From NCBI GenBank assembly GCA_024398815.1, contig JAKSIL010000001.1, positions 87,238 through 151,237 of the forward strand: a stretch of DNA of 64,000 nt, read 5' to 3'. Numbering within the stretch: position 1 is the first letter of the stretch; each line of letters begins with the position of its first letter. This DNA is from Fibrobacter sp. (GTDB lineage Bacteria; Fibrobacterota; Fibrobacteria; Fibrobacterales; Fibrobacteraceae). Below the pieces are notes generated by a model that saw nothing but the letters and a program-made list of their open reading frames with translations, had not been told where the DNA came from and did no database searches. Below are positions 24,878 to 33,202 of this stretch, one piece after another. The translations under genes were made by a program, and so were the position numbers.

Positions 24878-25879
24878 TTACTTTATCTTCCATTCAAGTG
24901 TCTGGCCGGCGGCGAGCGGAACGACTCCGTTTACGATTTCGGGGACCTTCCAGGGTTCCTTTACGACTTCGATTTGCTTTGTGGTGCGCGGAATTCCGTA
25001 GAAGTCGGCGCCGAAGCCTGCAATGAAATTCGGAAGTTTGTCCAAAGCGCCGGCGCGGTCGAATTCCTGCACCAAGAGCGGAATGGCAACGGGTGCGCTG
25101 TAGACGCCCGCCGCCCCGCACGGGCATTCCTTTTTGCCCTGCTGGTGCGGGGCGGAGTCCGTGCCGAGGAAGAACTTGGGACTGCCACTAAATGCGGCTT
25201 CACGAATCGCGGCACGGTCTTCCGGCCGCTTCGGTAACGGCTTGCAGAAGTGATGCGGCCGGAGGGCGTCGCCAACCACATCGTCCAAGGTCATCATCAG
25301 GTGATGCACCGTGAATGTGGCCGCCACGTTTGCAGGGAGGCGCTTTACCGCCTCGACGGACTTGGCGCTGCTCAAGTGCTCGAAGACAATTTTAAGCTTC
25401 GGGAACTTTGCAGATAAAGTTTCGACGCGCTTGATAAAAGCCGGTTCGCGGTCCAGGCAGAATTCGCCCGGTTCTTCGCCGTGCACGCAGAGCACGAGTC
25501 CCAGTTTTTCCATCATGGCGACGACAGGGAAAATTCCTTCGAAGTCGCTGATGCCGTCCTGGCTGTTCGTGGTGACGCCAGCGGGGTAGTACTTGCCGGC
25601 GACAACGCCCACGGCCATCATGTCCTTCAAGTCCTGTTCCGTGTAGTTCGGGTTCAACTTGAAAGTCATGAGCGGCTCGAAGTCTTTGCGTACGGGAGCC
25701 GCCGCTTCAAGGATTTGCTTCTTGTAATCGGCGATGGCCTTCGCGCTCGTCATGGCAGGAACTGTGTTCGGCATAATGATGGCTCGGCCGAATTGGCTCA
25801 CCAGGTCGCGAACGTAGCCGGGCATCAAATCGCCTTGGCGTAAATGGGCATGAAAATCGTCTGGTAACGGTAAGAACAT
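24878..25879 (-). CDS. pyrC: Dihydroorotase
   Basis: This 333-residue zinc enzyme closes carbamoyl-aspartate to dihydroorotate in pyrimidine synthesis. It has the metal-binding PDDFHAHLRQG motif, the likely carbamylated Lys in VAGKYYPAGVTTNS (about 91-104), LCVHGEEP and the C-terminal GTDSAPHQQGKKE. This is the E. coli PyrC-type subfamily. The gene follows mlaF by 22 bp and is the last of a long co-directional run ending at the terminator. Confidence 0.94.
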   Translation of the reverse strand: MFLPLPDDFHAHLRQGDLMPGYVRDLVSQFGRAIIMPNTVPAMTSAKAIADYKKQILEAAAPVRKDFEPLMTFKLNPNYTEQDLKDMMAVGVVAGKYYPAGVTTNSQDGISDFEGIFPVVAMMEKLGLVLCVHGEEPGEFCLDREPAFIKRVETLSAKFPKLKIVFEHLSSAKSVEAVKRLPANVAATFTVHHLMMTLDDVVGDALRPHHFCKPLPKRPEDRAAIREAAFSGSPKFFLGTDSAPHQQGKKECPCGAAGVYSAPVAIPLLVQEFDRAGALDKLPNFIAGFGADFYGIPRTTKQIEVVKEPWKVPEIVNGVVPLAAGQTLEWKIK

Positions 25880-25901
25880 AATTTTGTTAAAGGTTTGTGG
25901 A

Positions 25902-26714
25902 CTATCCGCTTACGCGCAGGTCGCGGAAAAGTTCCCTGGAAATGGCGTTGTCGGCGCTGGACCAGTAATTGAATGAATGCGGATCCGTAAGAGTCCTGTT
26001 GTGCAAAAAGCTAATGTTGCAGTCCAGTTCTTTTGCAATCATCAAATCGTGAGTGATGATGATAATCGACGTCTTGAACAACGTTCTCATGTTGTCAATC
26101 AGCGGCAGCAGGTTACGACGGTTGTAGTTGTCAAGACCTGCGGTGGGTTCGTCCATCAGCAAAAGCCTGGGGTCCATGGCCCACGAACGCGCAATGGCCA
26201 CGCGCTTTTGCATGCCGACGCTCAACTGGTGCGGAAACATGTTTGCTTCGTTTCTGACGCGCATCAAGTCCATGGCCATGTTGATTTTTTCATCAATCTC
26301 CTTCGGAGTGCCTTTTTTGTGGTAGCGCAAGGGGAGTGCGATGTTGTCGCGAACGCGCAAGTTCGAAATCAAGGCCCCGTTCTGGAAAACGAGCCCAACT
26401 TGGCGCTTGGCAATTTCAAGGGCGGAATGCCTCTCTGGAGGAATGTATTCGCCAAAGTAAAACAGACGACCTTGGTTGGGCCTGATAAGGCCTGCAATTA
26501 CGCGCAGGAGGGCGCTCTTGCCTTGACCCGAAGGTCCTCCGATGCACAGCGTTTCTCCGCGGTGCAAAACGAGGTTCGCTCCGTTAATAAGTTCCTTGTC
26601 GTTGTCCCTATTCCTTAAGAAGAACGAAAGTGCACGCGGTTTCGAAAAAACCGTACCCAAAAGATTCGAATACGAAAGATGCAAATCCTCTATGCGTAGC
26701 GCTTCGTTGTGCAT
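25902..26714 (-). CDS. mlaF: ABC transporter ATP-binding protein, MlaF-like
   Basis: This 270-residue ATPase has Walker A GGPSGQGKSALL (about 45-56), the Q-loop VGLVFQNGALIS, signature QLSVGMQKRVAIARS, and Walker B LLLMDEPTAGLD. It would power lipid movement with the MlaE permease just upstream. Start ATG 26714 overlaps the mlaE stop as TAATG; the longer reading that runs into mlaE is rejected. The matching MCE subunit is at 8393-9400. Confidence 0.88.
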   Translation of the reverse strand: MHNEALRIEDLHLSYSNLLGTVFSKPRALSFFLRNRDNDKELINGANLVLHRGETLCIGGPSGQGKSALLRVIAGLIRPNQGRLFYFGEYIPPERHSALEIAKRQVGLVFQNGALISNLRVRDNIALPLRYHKKGTPKEIDEKINMAMDLMRVRNEANMFPHQLSVGMQKRVAIARSWAMDPRLLLMDEPTAGLDNYNRRNLLPLIDNMRTLFKTSIIIITHDLMIAKELDCNISFLHNRTLTDPHSFNYWSSADNAISRELFRDLRVSG

Positions 26715-27592
26715 TAGATAATCTTCGAAATCTCGTTGAAATAATCCAGGAAATAGAATATGGAAAGAACAACGTCGGCGCAAACAATGTAGAAGAACGA
26801 TTTAATGACCGATTTGCCGGTAGCCTTGGGAACCTGGCGAATATCGTGGGCGATGTTCATGGCCTGGTAGCAAGCGTTTGTCGTGATGATGCACCCGAAC
26901 ACGAGAGGCTTGATTACAATGAATACAAAGTCCATCATGGTCATGGCGCTAAGAATTTCGGTCGATAGATAGTCCCAGGTGAGCTGCAAGTTCAGTGCGT
27001 TTCCCGTGATGGCGATAAGCCCCTTGATGACGAGGAATCCGGCGCCGATGGCGCTCGCACTGAAAATGATGGTCATGATAAATGTGGCGATGGTGCCACC
27101 GATAAGACCGGGCATCACCAGGTAACGGATAGGGTCAACGCCCATGGTGGCAAGAGCATCGACTTCGGAGTTGATGACCATGCCGCCGACATAGGTCGAT
27201 AGCGAAGAACCGCTTCGGCCTGCAATCAAGAATGCCGTGAGGATCGGCCCCAGTTCGCGGATGACCACTACCACCATCAAGTTTCCCACCACGTCGCTGA
27301 AGCCCATCTTGCCTGTCATCGTCATCACTTCGACAATGACGATGGCGCCGAACAAAGTGGCCACCACAAAGAGCACCGGGAAAATCTCGACACCGGTAAA
27401 GAAAGTCTGGAGGATAATGTTTTTCGAGTCTGTCTTGAAACTGCGGCTTTCCGAAAAGAACGACGACAGTGCACGGAACAGCAAGACAATTTGCTGTCCA
27501 ATCGTAATGCACATTATGGACATTCCCAACTTGTGGAAAATCTTTCCAAGCAAGGTTAGGTTGTCGTTGTTTTTGTCTTCAGCGCGTTCCAT
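26714..27592 (-). CDS. mlaE: MlaE-family ABC permease
   Basis: This 292-residue membrane protein of the MlaE/DUF140 family has the signature GPILTAFLIAGRSGSS, then VGGMVINSEVDALATMGVDP, and four to five further helices. It forms the inner-membrane core of phospholipid transport with MlaF and an MCE protein. The N-terminal ~25 residues are polar. Its 5' end overlaps engB by 14 bp. Confidence 0.9.
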   Translation of the reverse strand: MERAEDKNNDNLTLLGKIFHKLGMSIMCITIGQQIVLLFRALSSFFSESRSFKTDSKNIILQTFFTGVEIFPVLFVVATLFGAIVIVEVMTMTGKMGFSDVVGNLMVVVVIRELGPILTAFLIAGRSGSSLSTYVGGMVINSEVDALATMGVDPIRYLVMPGLIGGTIATFIMTIIFSASAIGAGFLVIKGLIAITGNALNLQLTWDYLSTEILSAMTMMDFVFIVIKPLVFGCIITTNACYQAMNIAHDIRQVPKATGKSVIKSFFYIVCADVVLSIFYFLDYFNEISKII

Positions 27593-28244
27593 TTTCTTCA
27601 GTTACAAGTTGTTTTCCGCTCAAAGCTTCCTGCAGTTCTTCCCAAAGTGATTCCAGGCCGAATTTCTTGAATGAACTTACGCAGAGGGGTTTTGAATCCA
27701 GGTCCAGCCTTTCCTGAATCAGTTTCAGGTTCTTGGCCAACTCCGACTGGTTCACCTTGTCCCTTTTGCTGGCGACTACCAGCACGGGACACCCCGTCTC
27801 GCGGATGCTCTCTACCGTTTCAATGTCGATAGGGGTTCCGCCGTGGCGTATGTCCACCAAGTAAACGAGTCCACGCAAGTCCTGGCACTTTTCCACGTAT
27901 TCACGGATAAAGTCCGCCATTTCGTCACGTTTGGAATTACTCACTTTGGCAAAGCCTACACCAGGTAAATCTACAAGAAAAAATCGGTTGTTGACTTTGA
28001 AAAAATTGATTTCACGGGTTTTTCCGGGGGCAGAACTGACTTTTACCAGTTTTTTTTGCCCCATGAGGGCGTTCAGCAGCGAAGATTTGCCCACATTGGA
28101 CCGTCCGAGGAAGGCTATCTGGGGGAGCCGTTCCGACGGGAGCCCTTTCAAGTTGACCGCGGCTTTTACGAACTGGGCCGAGGTTACGGTGAAATTGCCA
28201 AATTTGACCGGGGCCTGGTGAGGTGCCTTGGCGTCGAAACTCAT
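27579..28244 (-). CDS. engB: Ribosome-biogenesis GTPase EngB/YsxC
   Basis: The 221-residue GTPase has G1 GRSNVGKSSLLNAL (about 48-61), G2/G3 region PGKTREINFF and VDLPGVGFAKVS, and an atypical G4 written SKRDK where TKxDK is usual. It assists 50S subunit assembly. It overlaps recR by 4 bp and mlaE by 14 bp within the same run. Confidence 0.92.
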   Translation of the reverse strand: MSFDAKAPHQAPVKFGNFTVTSAQFVKAAVNLKGLPSERLPQIAFLGRSNVGKSSLLNALMGQKKLVKVSSAPGKTREINFFKVNNRFFLVDLPGVGFAKVSNSKRDEMADFIREYVEKCQDLRGLVYLVDIRHGGTPIDIETVESIRETGCPVLVVASKRDKVNQSELAKNLKLIQERLDLDSKPLCVSSFKKFGLESLWEELQEALSGKQLVTEENGTR

Positions 28245-28837
28245 AGGCTTACCCTGCCTTCGAAAGCGCGGAGCATGGTGACTTCGTCCACGAATTCCAA
28301 GTCGCTTCCCATGGGAATTCCACGGGCGAGTCGTGTGCGTTTTACAGAGACGCCCGCAAGCATGCGGTCAATCATCAATGCCGTGCTGTCGGCTTCGGGG
28401 CTCGAGCCCAGGGCTAGCACCAGTTCTTCGATTCCTTCGTCCTTGATGCGGTTGATGAGCTGGGGCAGGTGCAACTGCTCCGGTCCAACGCCGTCTAGCG
28501 GAGAAATGACTCCTCCCAGAACAAAGTAAAGTCCTTTGAAAATTCCGGAGCGCTCAAAAGGAAGAATGTCGGAACTTTTTTCGACGACACAGATTGCTTT
28601 TGAACCTTCGCGCTCGGTACAAATGGGGCAACGTTCCTGATCGGTAAAGGCGTGGCATACTGGGCACGAATGCACGAGTTCCGCTGCGCGGACCATGTTG
28701 CCTGCAAAGCGCTCTACATCGCCTTTGCTTCGGCTTAGAATGTAGTATGCCAAACGGCGGGCCGTCTTTTGCCCGATGCTCGGGAGGCTCGCGAATTCAG
28801 CTATCAGCGCTTCGAGGCTTTCCGGTTCAACGTTCAT
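28241..28837 (-). CDS. recR: Recombination mediator RecR
   Basis: This 198-residue protein has the N-terminal helix-hairpin-helix (LPSIGQKTARRLAYYIL), a C4 zinc finger (CPVCHAFTDQERCPIC, about 57-72) and the Toprim domain (ICVVEKSSDIL, LGGVISPLDGVGPEQL). It acts with RecO/RecF in gap repair. It overlaps the preceding EAL/HDOD gene by 11 bp. Confidence 0.95.
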   Translation of the reverse strand: MNVEPESLEALIAEFASLPSIGQKTARRLAYYILSRSKGDVERFAGNMVRAAELVHSCPVCHAFTDQERCPICTEREGSKAICVVEKSSDILPFERSGIFKGLYFVLGGVISPLDGVGPEQLHLPQLINRIKDEGIEELVLALGSSPEADSTALMIDRMLAGVSVKRTRLARGIPMGSDLEFVDEVTMLRAFEGRVSL

Positions 28838-30062
28838 GGGCCCAAGTGTACGCGTCGTTTACGCAACGGTTGAGGATGGTGGCCGACATCTTGAGTTCAG
28901 TGATGATTTCAACGATGGTGGCCTGGTCGTCCTGTTCGACGGCATCGGCCAAGCGCAACAGTGTGCCGAGGCGGCCGGTGCGCTGCAATAGGGCCGTGCG
29001 CATTTCTTCGTCGGCGGGGGAGTCGGTAAGAATGGATTCCAGGGGAGCTCCGACAAGTGCGTCCATACGGCTGATGAGGCCGACCATGAAGGCCTTGGCC
29101 GGAAGGTCGTCGTCGGTGCCGCTTACGACGCGCGCCAGAAGTTCAAGGAACTTGGCACGGTGGCTTGCGTTCTGGAACAGCGGGGAACTCTGCGGCGTCA
29201 TTCCCATTTCAGGGCGCGCGTACAGCATGAGCATCAGCCATTCCTGGATGTTCCTCATGCCTATCCATACGATGGCGTCACGCACGTTTGCAATGCTTTG
29301 ACTTCTGAATTGGGCGTCGGAGTTCACAAAGCGCAAAAGATTCGCCGCGACGTCGCCGAACTGGGCAAAGCAGTCGCACAGTTCGTCTAAGCTTGGATGC
29401 GTGCGAAGCAGTAATAGAATGCGCAGAATGGCTGCCGAAGTAGCGTCGATTTTTTTGCCGGTCACGAGTTCGGGCTTTGCAAAGAAGAACCCCTGGAAGT
29501 AGTCGTAGCCTTCGGCCAAGCGCTTTTTGAAGCAAGCCTTGGTCTCTACCTTTTCGGCAAGAAGCTTGATGTTCTTTTCTTTGAAGAACTTGGCCGCCTT
29601 GGCGAGGGCTTCGTCGTTGTTGTCCACGAGGTCCATCTTCACGTACGAGACGTACTTGAACAGAGGTTCGCATCGTGTTAAAAAGTCTTCGTTGAAGATG
29701 AAGTCGTCGAGCGCCAACTCGAACCCGCGGCTCTTGTAGCGTTCTACGGCTTTCACCAGCGATTCGTCAACTTCCACATCTTCAAGAATTTCAAGGACGA
29801 AACAGCGCGGGTTCAAGAGGCCAAAGACGTTGTCGAGCAGCATGTCGCGGCTGCAGTTCACGAAAGCCTTGTGTTCGCCGATGAGCTTCGGGAGCCCTAT
29901 GTTGTTGAGGACGTTTTCCAGAACTTGCGCCGTGGCGAGAACGTCGCTTGCAATCACAGCGGTATCGCTGCTCGGCGAATCGCGAAACAGGAGCTCGTAC
30001 GCAAAGATCTTCCCTTCGCGGTCGAGGATAGGTTGGCGTGCTAAGTAGGCGAGAGATTCCAT
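28827..30062 (-). CDS. EAL plus HDOD domain protein (YuxH type)
   Basis: The 411-residue protein joins a divergent EAL domain (about 1-205) to an HDOD domain (about 210-400, HPSLDELCDCFA, LLRFVNSDAQFRS, VGLISRMDALVG). The EAL part keeps YELLFR, VNCS, LEILED, VKMDL and YFQGFFF, but the loop after DD is FIFNEDF instead of the FGTG-type loop, so phosphodiesterase activity is doubtful. Such proteins usually act in signalling rather than catalysis. It lies between hisG and recR. Confidence 0.85.
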   Translation of the reverse strand: MESLAYLARQPILDREGKIFAYELLFRDSPSSDTAVIASDVLATAQVLENVLNNIGLPKLIGEHKAFVNCSRDMLLDNVFGLLNPRCFVLEILEDVEVDESLVKAVERYKSRGFELALDDFIFNEDFLTRCEPLFKYVSYVKMDLVDNNDEALAKAAKFFKEKNIKLLAEKVETKACFKKRLAEGYDYFQGFFFAKPELVTGKKIDATSAAILRILLLLRTHPSLDELCDCFAQFGDVAANLLRFVNSDAQFRSQSIANVRDAIVWIGMRNIQEWLMLMLYARPEMGMTPQSSPLFQNASHRAKFLELLARVVSGTDDDLPAKAFMVGLISRMDALVGAPLESILTDSPADEEMRTALLQRTGRLGTLLRLADAVEQDDQATIVEIITELKMSATILNRCVNDAYTWAHER

Positions 30063-30076
30063 TTATGTTCTTTCGT

Positions 30077-30916
30077 CTAGATACGTGCGCTCTTGATACC
30101 GAAGAGGAGGATGCTCCTGGCGCCTGCGTCCCAGAGTTTATCCATGATGGCGTTCGCTTCTTCTTGCGGGACCATGGCCTTCACGGAGTACCATTCGCGG
30201 CCGTGGAGCTTGGTGACGGTCGGGGCATCGAGGCCCGGGGTCAGTTCGCAAGCCTTTTGCAGGAGTTCTGCCGGGCAGTCGTATTCAATCATCATGTACG
30301 ACTGTGCGACGAGCTTACCCTGGATGCGGCGGATGAGCGTGTTGACTTCTTCGAGTTCGGTCTTCTGCGGGTTGCAGAAGAGGGCTGCGTTACTGCGGAA
30401 CAGCGGTTCTCCGATAATGCGGAGGCCGGCCTGCTTCAAAGTCGTACCCGTTTCCACGACGTCCACGATGGCGTCTGCCACACCGAGGCTCACGGAAATT
30501 TCGACGGCACCTTCAAGAACCACAAAATCCATCGGCTTCTTGTAGAAGCCTTCCACGATGTTCGGGAAGCTTGTGGCAATGGTCTTGTCCTTCAGTTCAT
30601 CGAGGCCCTGGATGGGGCTTTCGTTCGGGACGGCAGCACACATCTTGGAAGCGCCAAAGGGCAGGTCCAGAACCTTCACGGCCGGGCTCTTGGCTTCGGC
30701 GTTGAAGTCGATGCCGGTGATGCCTGCGTCGATGATGCCGCGACCCACATACATGGGGATGTCGCTAGGGCGCAGGAAGAAAAATTCGATACCGTTCTTG
30801 GTGTCGATCTGGGTCAAAGTCTTGTAGGGCTTGGATGCCTTGTAACCGCAGGCCTTCAAAAGTTCCTGCGTCGGTTCAAAGAGCATGCCCTTGTTCGGGA
30901 GAGCTACCTTAATCAT
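30077..30916 (-). CDS. hisG: ATP phosphoribosyltransferase (long form)
   Basis: This 279-residue enzyme catalyses the first step of histidine synthesis. It has the N-terminal ALPNKGMLFEPTQELL, the PRPP-binding region IVDVVETGTTLKQAGL (about 150-165), and a C-terminal ~75-residue ACT-like regulatory domain, so it is the self-sufficient long form that does not need HisZ. Its start overlaps the hisE stop as ATGA. No other his genes are in the window. Confidence 0.93.
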   Translation of the reverse strand: MIKVALPNKGMLFEPTQELLKACGYKASKPYKTLTQIDTKNGIEFFFLRPSDIPMYVGRGIIDAGITGIDFNAEAKSPAVKVLDLPFGASKMCAAVPNESPIQGLDELKDKTIATSFPNIVEGFYKKPMDFVVLEGAVEISVSLGVADAIVDVVETGTTLKQAGLRIIGEPLFRSNAALFCNPQKTELEEVNTLIRRIQGKLVAQSYMMIEYDCPAELLQKACELTPGLDAPTVTKLHGREWYSVKAMVPQEEANAIMDKLWDAGARSILLFGIKSARI

Positions 30917-31173
30917 AGTTTAGCGTACACTTCTTCGAGGGTGAGACCTTTTTCTGCCATCATGCAGGCCACATAGTACAGAACCTGGGAAAGTTCCAGG
31001 CACTGGTCGTCGCGGGTTTCGTAACGGGCGGCCATCCAGCTTTCGCCGGCTTCTTCCACCAGCTTCTTGCCGATGCCGTGGGCACCCTTCTTGAAAAGTT
31101 CCGTGGTGCTCTTGCCTTCCGGCATTTCCTTTTTGCGCTGACATGCGAGCGCGAACATTTCTTCGAATGTCAT
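30913..31173 (-). CDS. hisE: Phosphoribosyl-ATP pyrophosphatase
   Basis: This 86-residue MazG-like hydrolase performs the second step of histidine synthesis. The pattern STTELFKKGAHGIGKKLVEEAGE (quoted in parts: ELFKKG, KKLVEEAGE) and the terminal EKGLTLEEVYAKL are typical. It heads the eight-gene minus-strand run, with AGAGGT upstream of its ATG. Confidence 0.92.
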   Translation of the reverse strand: MTFEEMFALACQRKKEMPEGKSTTELFKKGAHGIGKKLVEEAGESWMAARYETRDDQCLELSQVLYYVACMMAEKGLTLEEVYAKL

Positions 31174-31247
31174 AGTGGACCTCTTGTTTTACGCCCTAAA
31201 AGATAGAAAACATAATCCACATGGAAGTGAAATTTTTGCTTTAATCC

Positions 31248-31253
31248 TATATT
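31248..31253 (+). promoter_or_regulatory. Putative -10 element of a leaderless lipoprotein transcript
   Basis: TATATT ends 7 nt before ATG 31261, with no Shine-Dalgarno sequence. Confidence 0.5.
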
Positions 31254-31260
31254 TGTGGGC

Positions 31261-32475
31261 ATGAAAAAGATATATTCCCTGATATTCTCTAGTTTTGTGG
31301 CGCTTGCATTTTTTGCCTGTGCTCATGGCCCGAATCTCGAAGACCAACAGCTTTTCAAGGCTAAAACAGGCGTTATCGGTGTGTTCCGCCAGCCGGCCTT
31401 CTACTGCAGCGAAGCCAACCCCCAATACATGAAGCTTGGCGATTCCGTCGTTACGGTTAAGCCGATGTGGAGCCAGGAACAGGATAATTTGTTCGTGACC
31501 GAACACAAGCCCGGCAAGGCGACCCTGCTTTGGTACTCGTATTCCTGCGGTGAAGACGAAAACAAGCTGGTGCTCGATACTGCGGCAAGTTCCAAGACTC
31601 CGGGCCCGGTGGGTGTCATTGTTCCCGAAAAGGGCTTTTGCAAGGCCGTCATTTCGTTTGTCGAAAGCGATAAACTGTTTTCGCACAACGATGCTCTGCT
31701 AGAGGAATTCTTCCAAAAGAACAAGGTCGCCGCGAACTTCGACAGCATTCCTTATTGTGAAGTCGTCGACAACAAGGGCGGCACGGTCTCGTTTGCTGAC
31801 CGTGACTCCATGATGACCGCCCAGTACGAAGCATCCATCAAGGATGCCGCCGATGCCACCAGCGAAGAAATCTACCCGCTGGTGCTCATCTCCGAAAGTT
31901 CCGAGAACATCGTTTGGAATGCCGACAAGTCCAAGGTCCTCATGGTCACCTTGCATGGCGAACCCGACACGTACAAGGACAACGAATATGTTTCCCTCGA
32001 CAAGGAAGTCTGGGTGGCAAGCGAAAAGGAATTCTTCAACTGGTACAAGGAAAATGCTCCGAAGGTCCGCAACTGGTCTTTGCGCCTTCGTCAGCTGTAC
32101 GGTCTTCACAAGGACGAAAACGTGACGCACTTTAGCCTCATCTGGGTTGACCCGCACGATCTCATCCGTCCGGCGTACGTCACCGACGTCACGAGCCCTT
32201 CGATGAAGGTGGAATTCGATGGCGAAGTCGATAGCGAATTTGAAACGCCCGAACGCCTCTCCTGGTTCAAGGACTGGTTCGACAAGCAGAAGGCCGCGAG
32301 CTATGTGCAGGGAGGCTATCCTTGGACCCGTCTTGGCTACACCTACGACTGGGGCAGCAGAAGCTCCAACAAGTACGGTCTTTCTGAATTCGTCATCATG
32401 CCCGGTTCCAAGGTCGAGGTACGCTTCACCAAGAATATCAAGTCTTACTTGAATTGGATGGCTGACCGCAAGTAA
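31261..32475 (+). CDS. Lipoprotein of unknown function
   Basis: The 404-residue protein has a lipoprotein signal (MKKIYSLIFSSFVALAFFAC, lipobox Cys about residue 20). The mature region is rich in aromatic residues and acidic/basic pairs, with no motif I recognise; the C-terminal third (about 250-400) has several Trp-containing segments (EKEFFNWYKENAP, RLSWFKDWFDKQ, YTYDWGSRSS). Its last 38 bp overlap the 3' end of the convergent trmB-like gene. Probably an outer-membrane or periplasmic lipoprotein. Confidence 0.75.
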   Translation: MKKIYSLIFSSFVALAFFACAHGPNLEDQQLFKAKTGVIGVFRQPAFYCSEANPQYMKLGDSVVTVKPMWSQEQDNLFVTEHKPGKATLLWYSYSCGEDENKLVLDTAASSKTPGPVGVIVPEKGFCKAVISFVESDKLFSHNDALLEEFFQKNKVAANFDSIPYCEVVDNKGGTVSFADRDSMMTAQYEASIKDAADATSEEIYPLVLISESSENIVWNADKSKVLMVTLHGEPDTYKDNEYVSLDKEVWVASEKEFFNWYKENAPKVRNWSLRLRQLYGLHKDENVTHFSLIWVDPHDLIRPAYVTDVTSPSMKVEFDGEVDSEFETPERLSWFKDWFDKQKAASYVQGGYPWTRLGYTYDWGSRSSNKYGLSEFVIMPGSKVEVRFTKNIKSYLNWMADRK

Positions 32476-33202
32476 CGATTACTTGCCACAGCTGTTGGCG
32501 GGCTTCCATATATTTTCGTTCAAATGCCGTCTCGGGTTCTTCGGGACGGTATTCTTTATATTCGGCGCAGAGCTCAATATTTTTTTCGCTGCCGAGGATT
32601 GTGGCGGCCTTTGCAAATTCCTGTGCGTAGATTTCCCAGTTGGTGCGGAGTTCTGTGACTTTGGCCATGGGAAGCATCGTCGGGAATATGGGGTGCATGT
32701 GGAATCGCCTGGTGGCTTCGCTTTGCTTAGGCCAAGGGTTCGGAAAGAATATCGCGTGGTACGGGACTGTCCATAGCCCTTCTTGCATTTTTTCGTGGGC
32801 GAGTTTCCAGAAGTCCAACAGCTCCCCGCGCACCCAGAAGGCATTGGACGGCAGTTCCAGGTTGCGCCCTGCGTTTTCGGCCTTGTCGAGCCTTGCCAAA
32901 GATTTGTCGATGCCGATGACGGGGATGTCCGGGAATCTTTTTGCGATGTGAATCGTGCTTTCGCCGGTGCCGCAACCGGAATCCAGAATCACCTGGACGG
33001 GGGTGCGACGGTCTTTGCATTCACTGCTCTGGTCCTTGCTTTCGTAAAAGCTTTCGATAAACTCTTCAGCCTTGGCGAACGCTTCCCGCGTGTGGTCTGC
33101 AACTGGACGCAAAAAACTTGTACGGGCATATTTCCGTACAAGTTCTTCAAGGTCTTTGTGGATTGAATCCTGGTTCGATTTAACGGAACGGGCGCCGGTC
33201 AT
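32438..33202 (-). CDS. trmB: tRNA (guanine-N7-)-methyltransferase-like protein
   Basis: This 254-residue SAM-dependent methyltransferase has motif I ILDSGCGTGESTIHIA (about 71-86), then IGIDKSLARLDKA and the TrmB-specific FFPNPWPKQSEATRR (about 150-164). It probably makes m7G46 in tRNA. The N-terminal ~65 residues are more divergent than usual. It overlaps the upstream lipoprotein stop as TAATG, a curious coupling of a tRNA enzyme with a lipoprotein gene. Confidence 0.82.
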   Translation of the reverse strand: MTGARSVKSNQDSIHKDLEELVRKYARTSFLRPVADHTREAFAKAEEFIESFYESKDQSSECKDRRTPVQVILDSGCGTGESTIHIAKRFPDIPVIGIDKSLARLDKAENAGRNLELPSNAFWVRGELLDFWKLAHEKMQEGLWTVPYHAIFFPNPWPKQSEATRRFHMHPIFPTMLPMAKVTELRTNWEIYAQEFAKAATILGSEKNIELCAEYKEYRPEEPETAFERKYMEARQQLWQVIVTCGQPSNSSKT

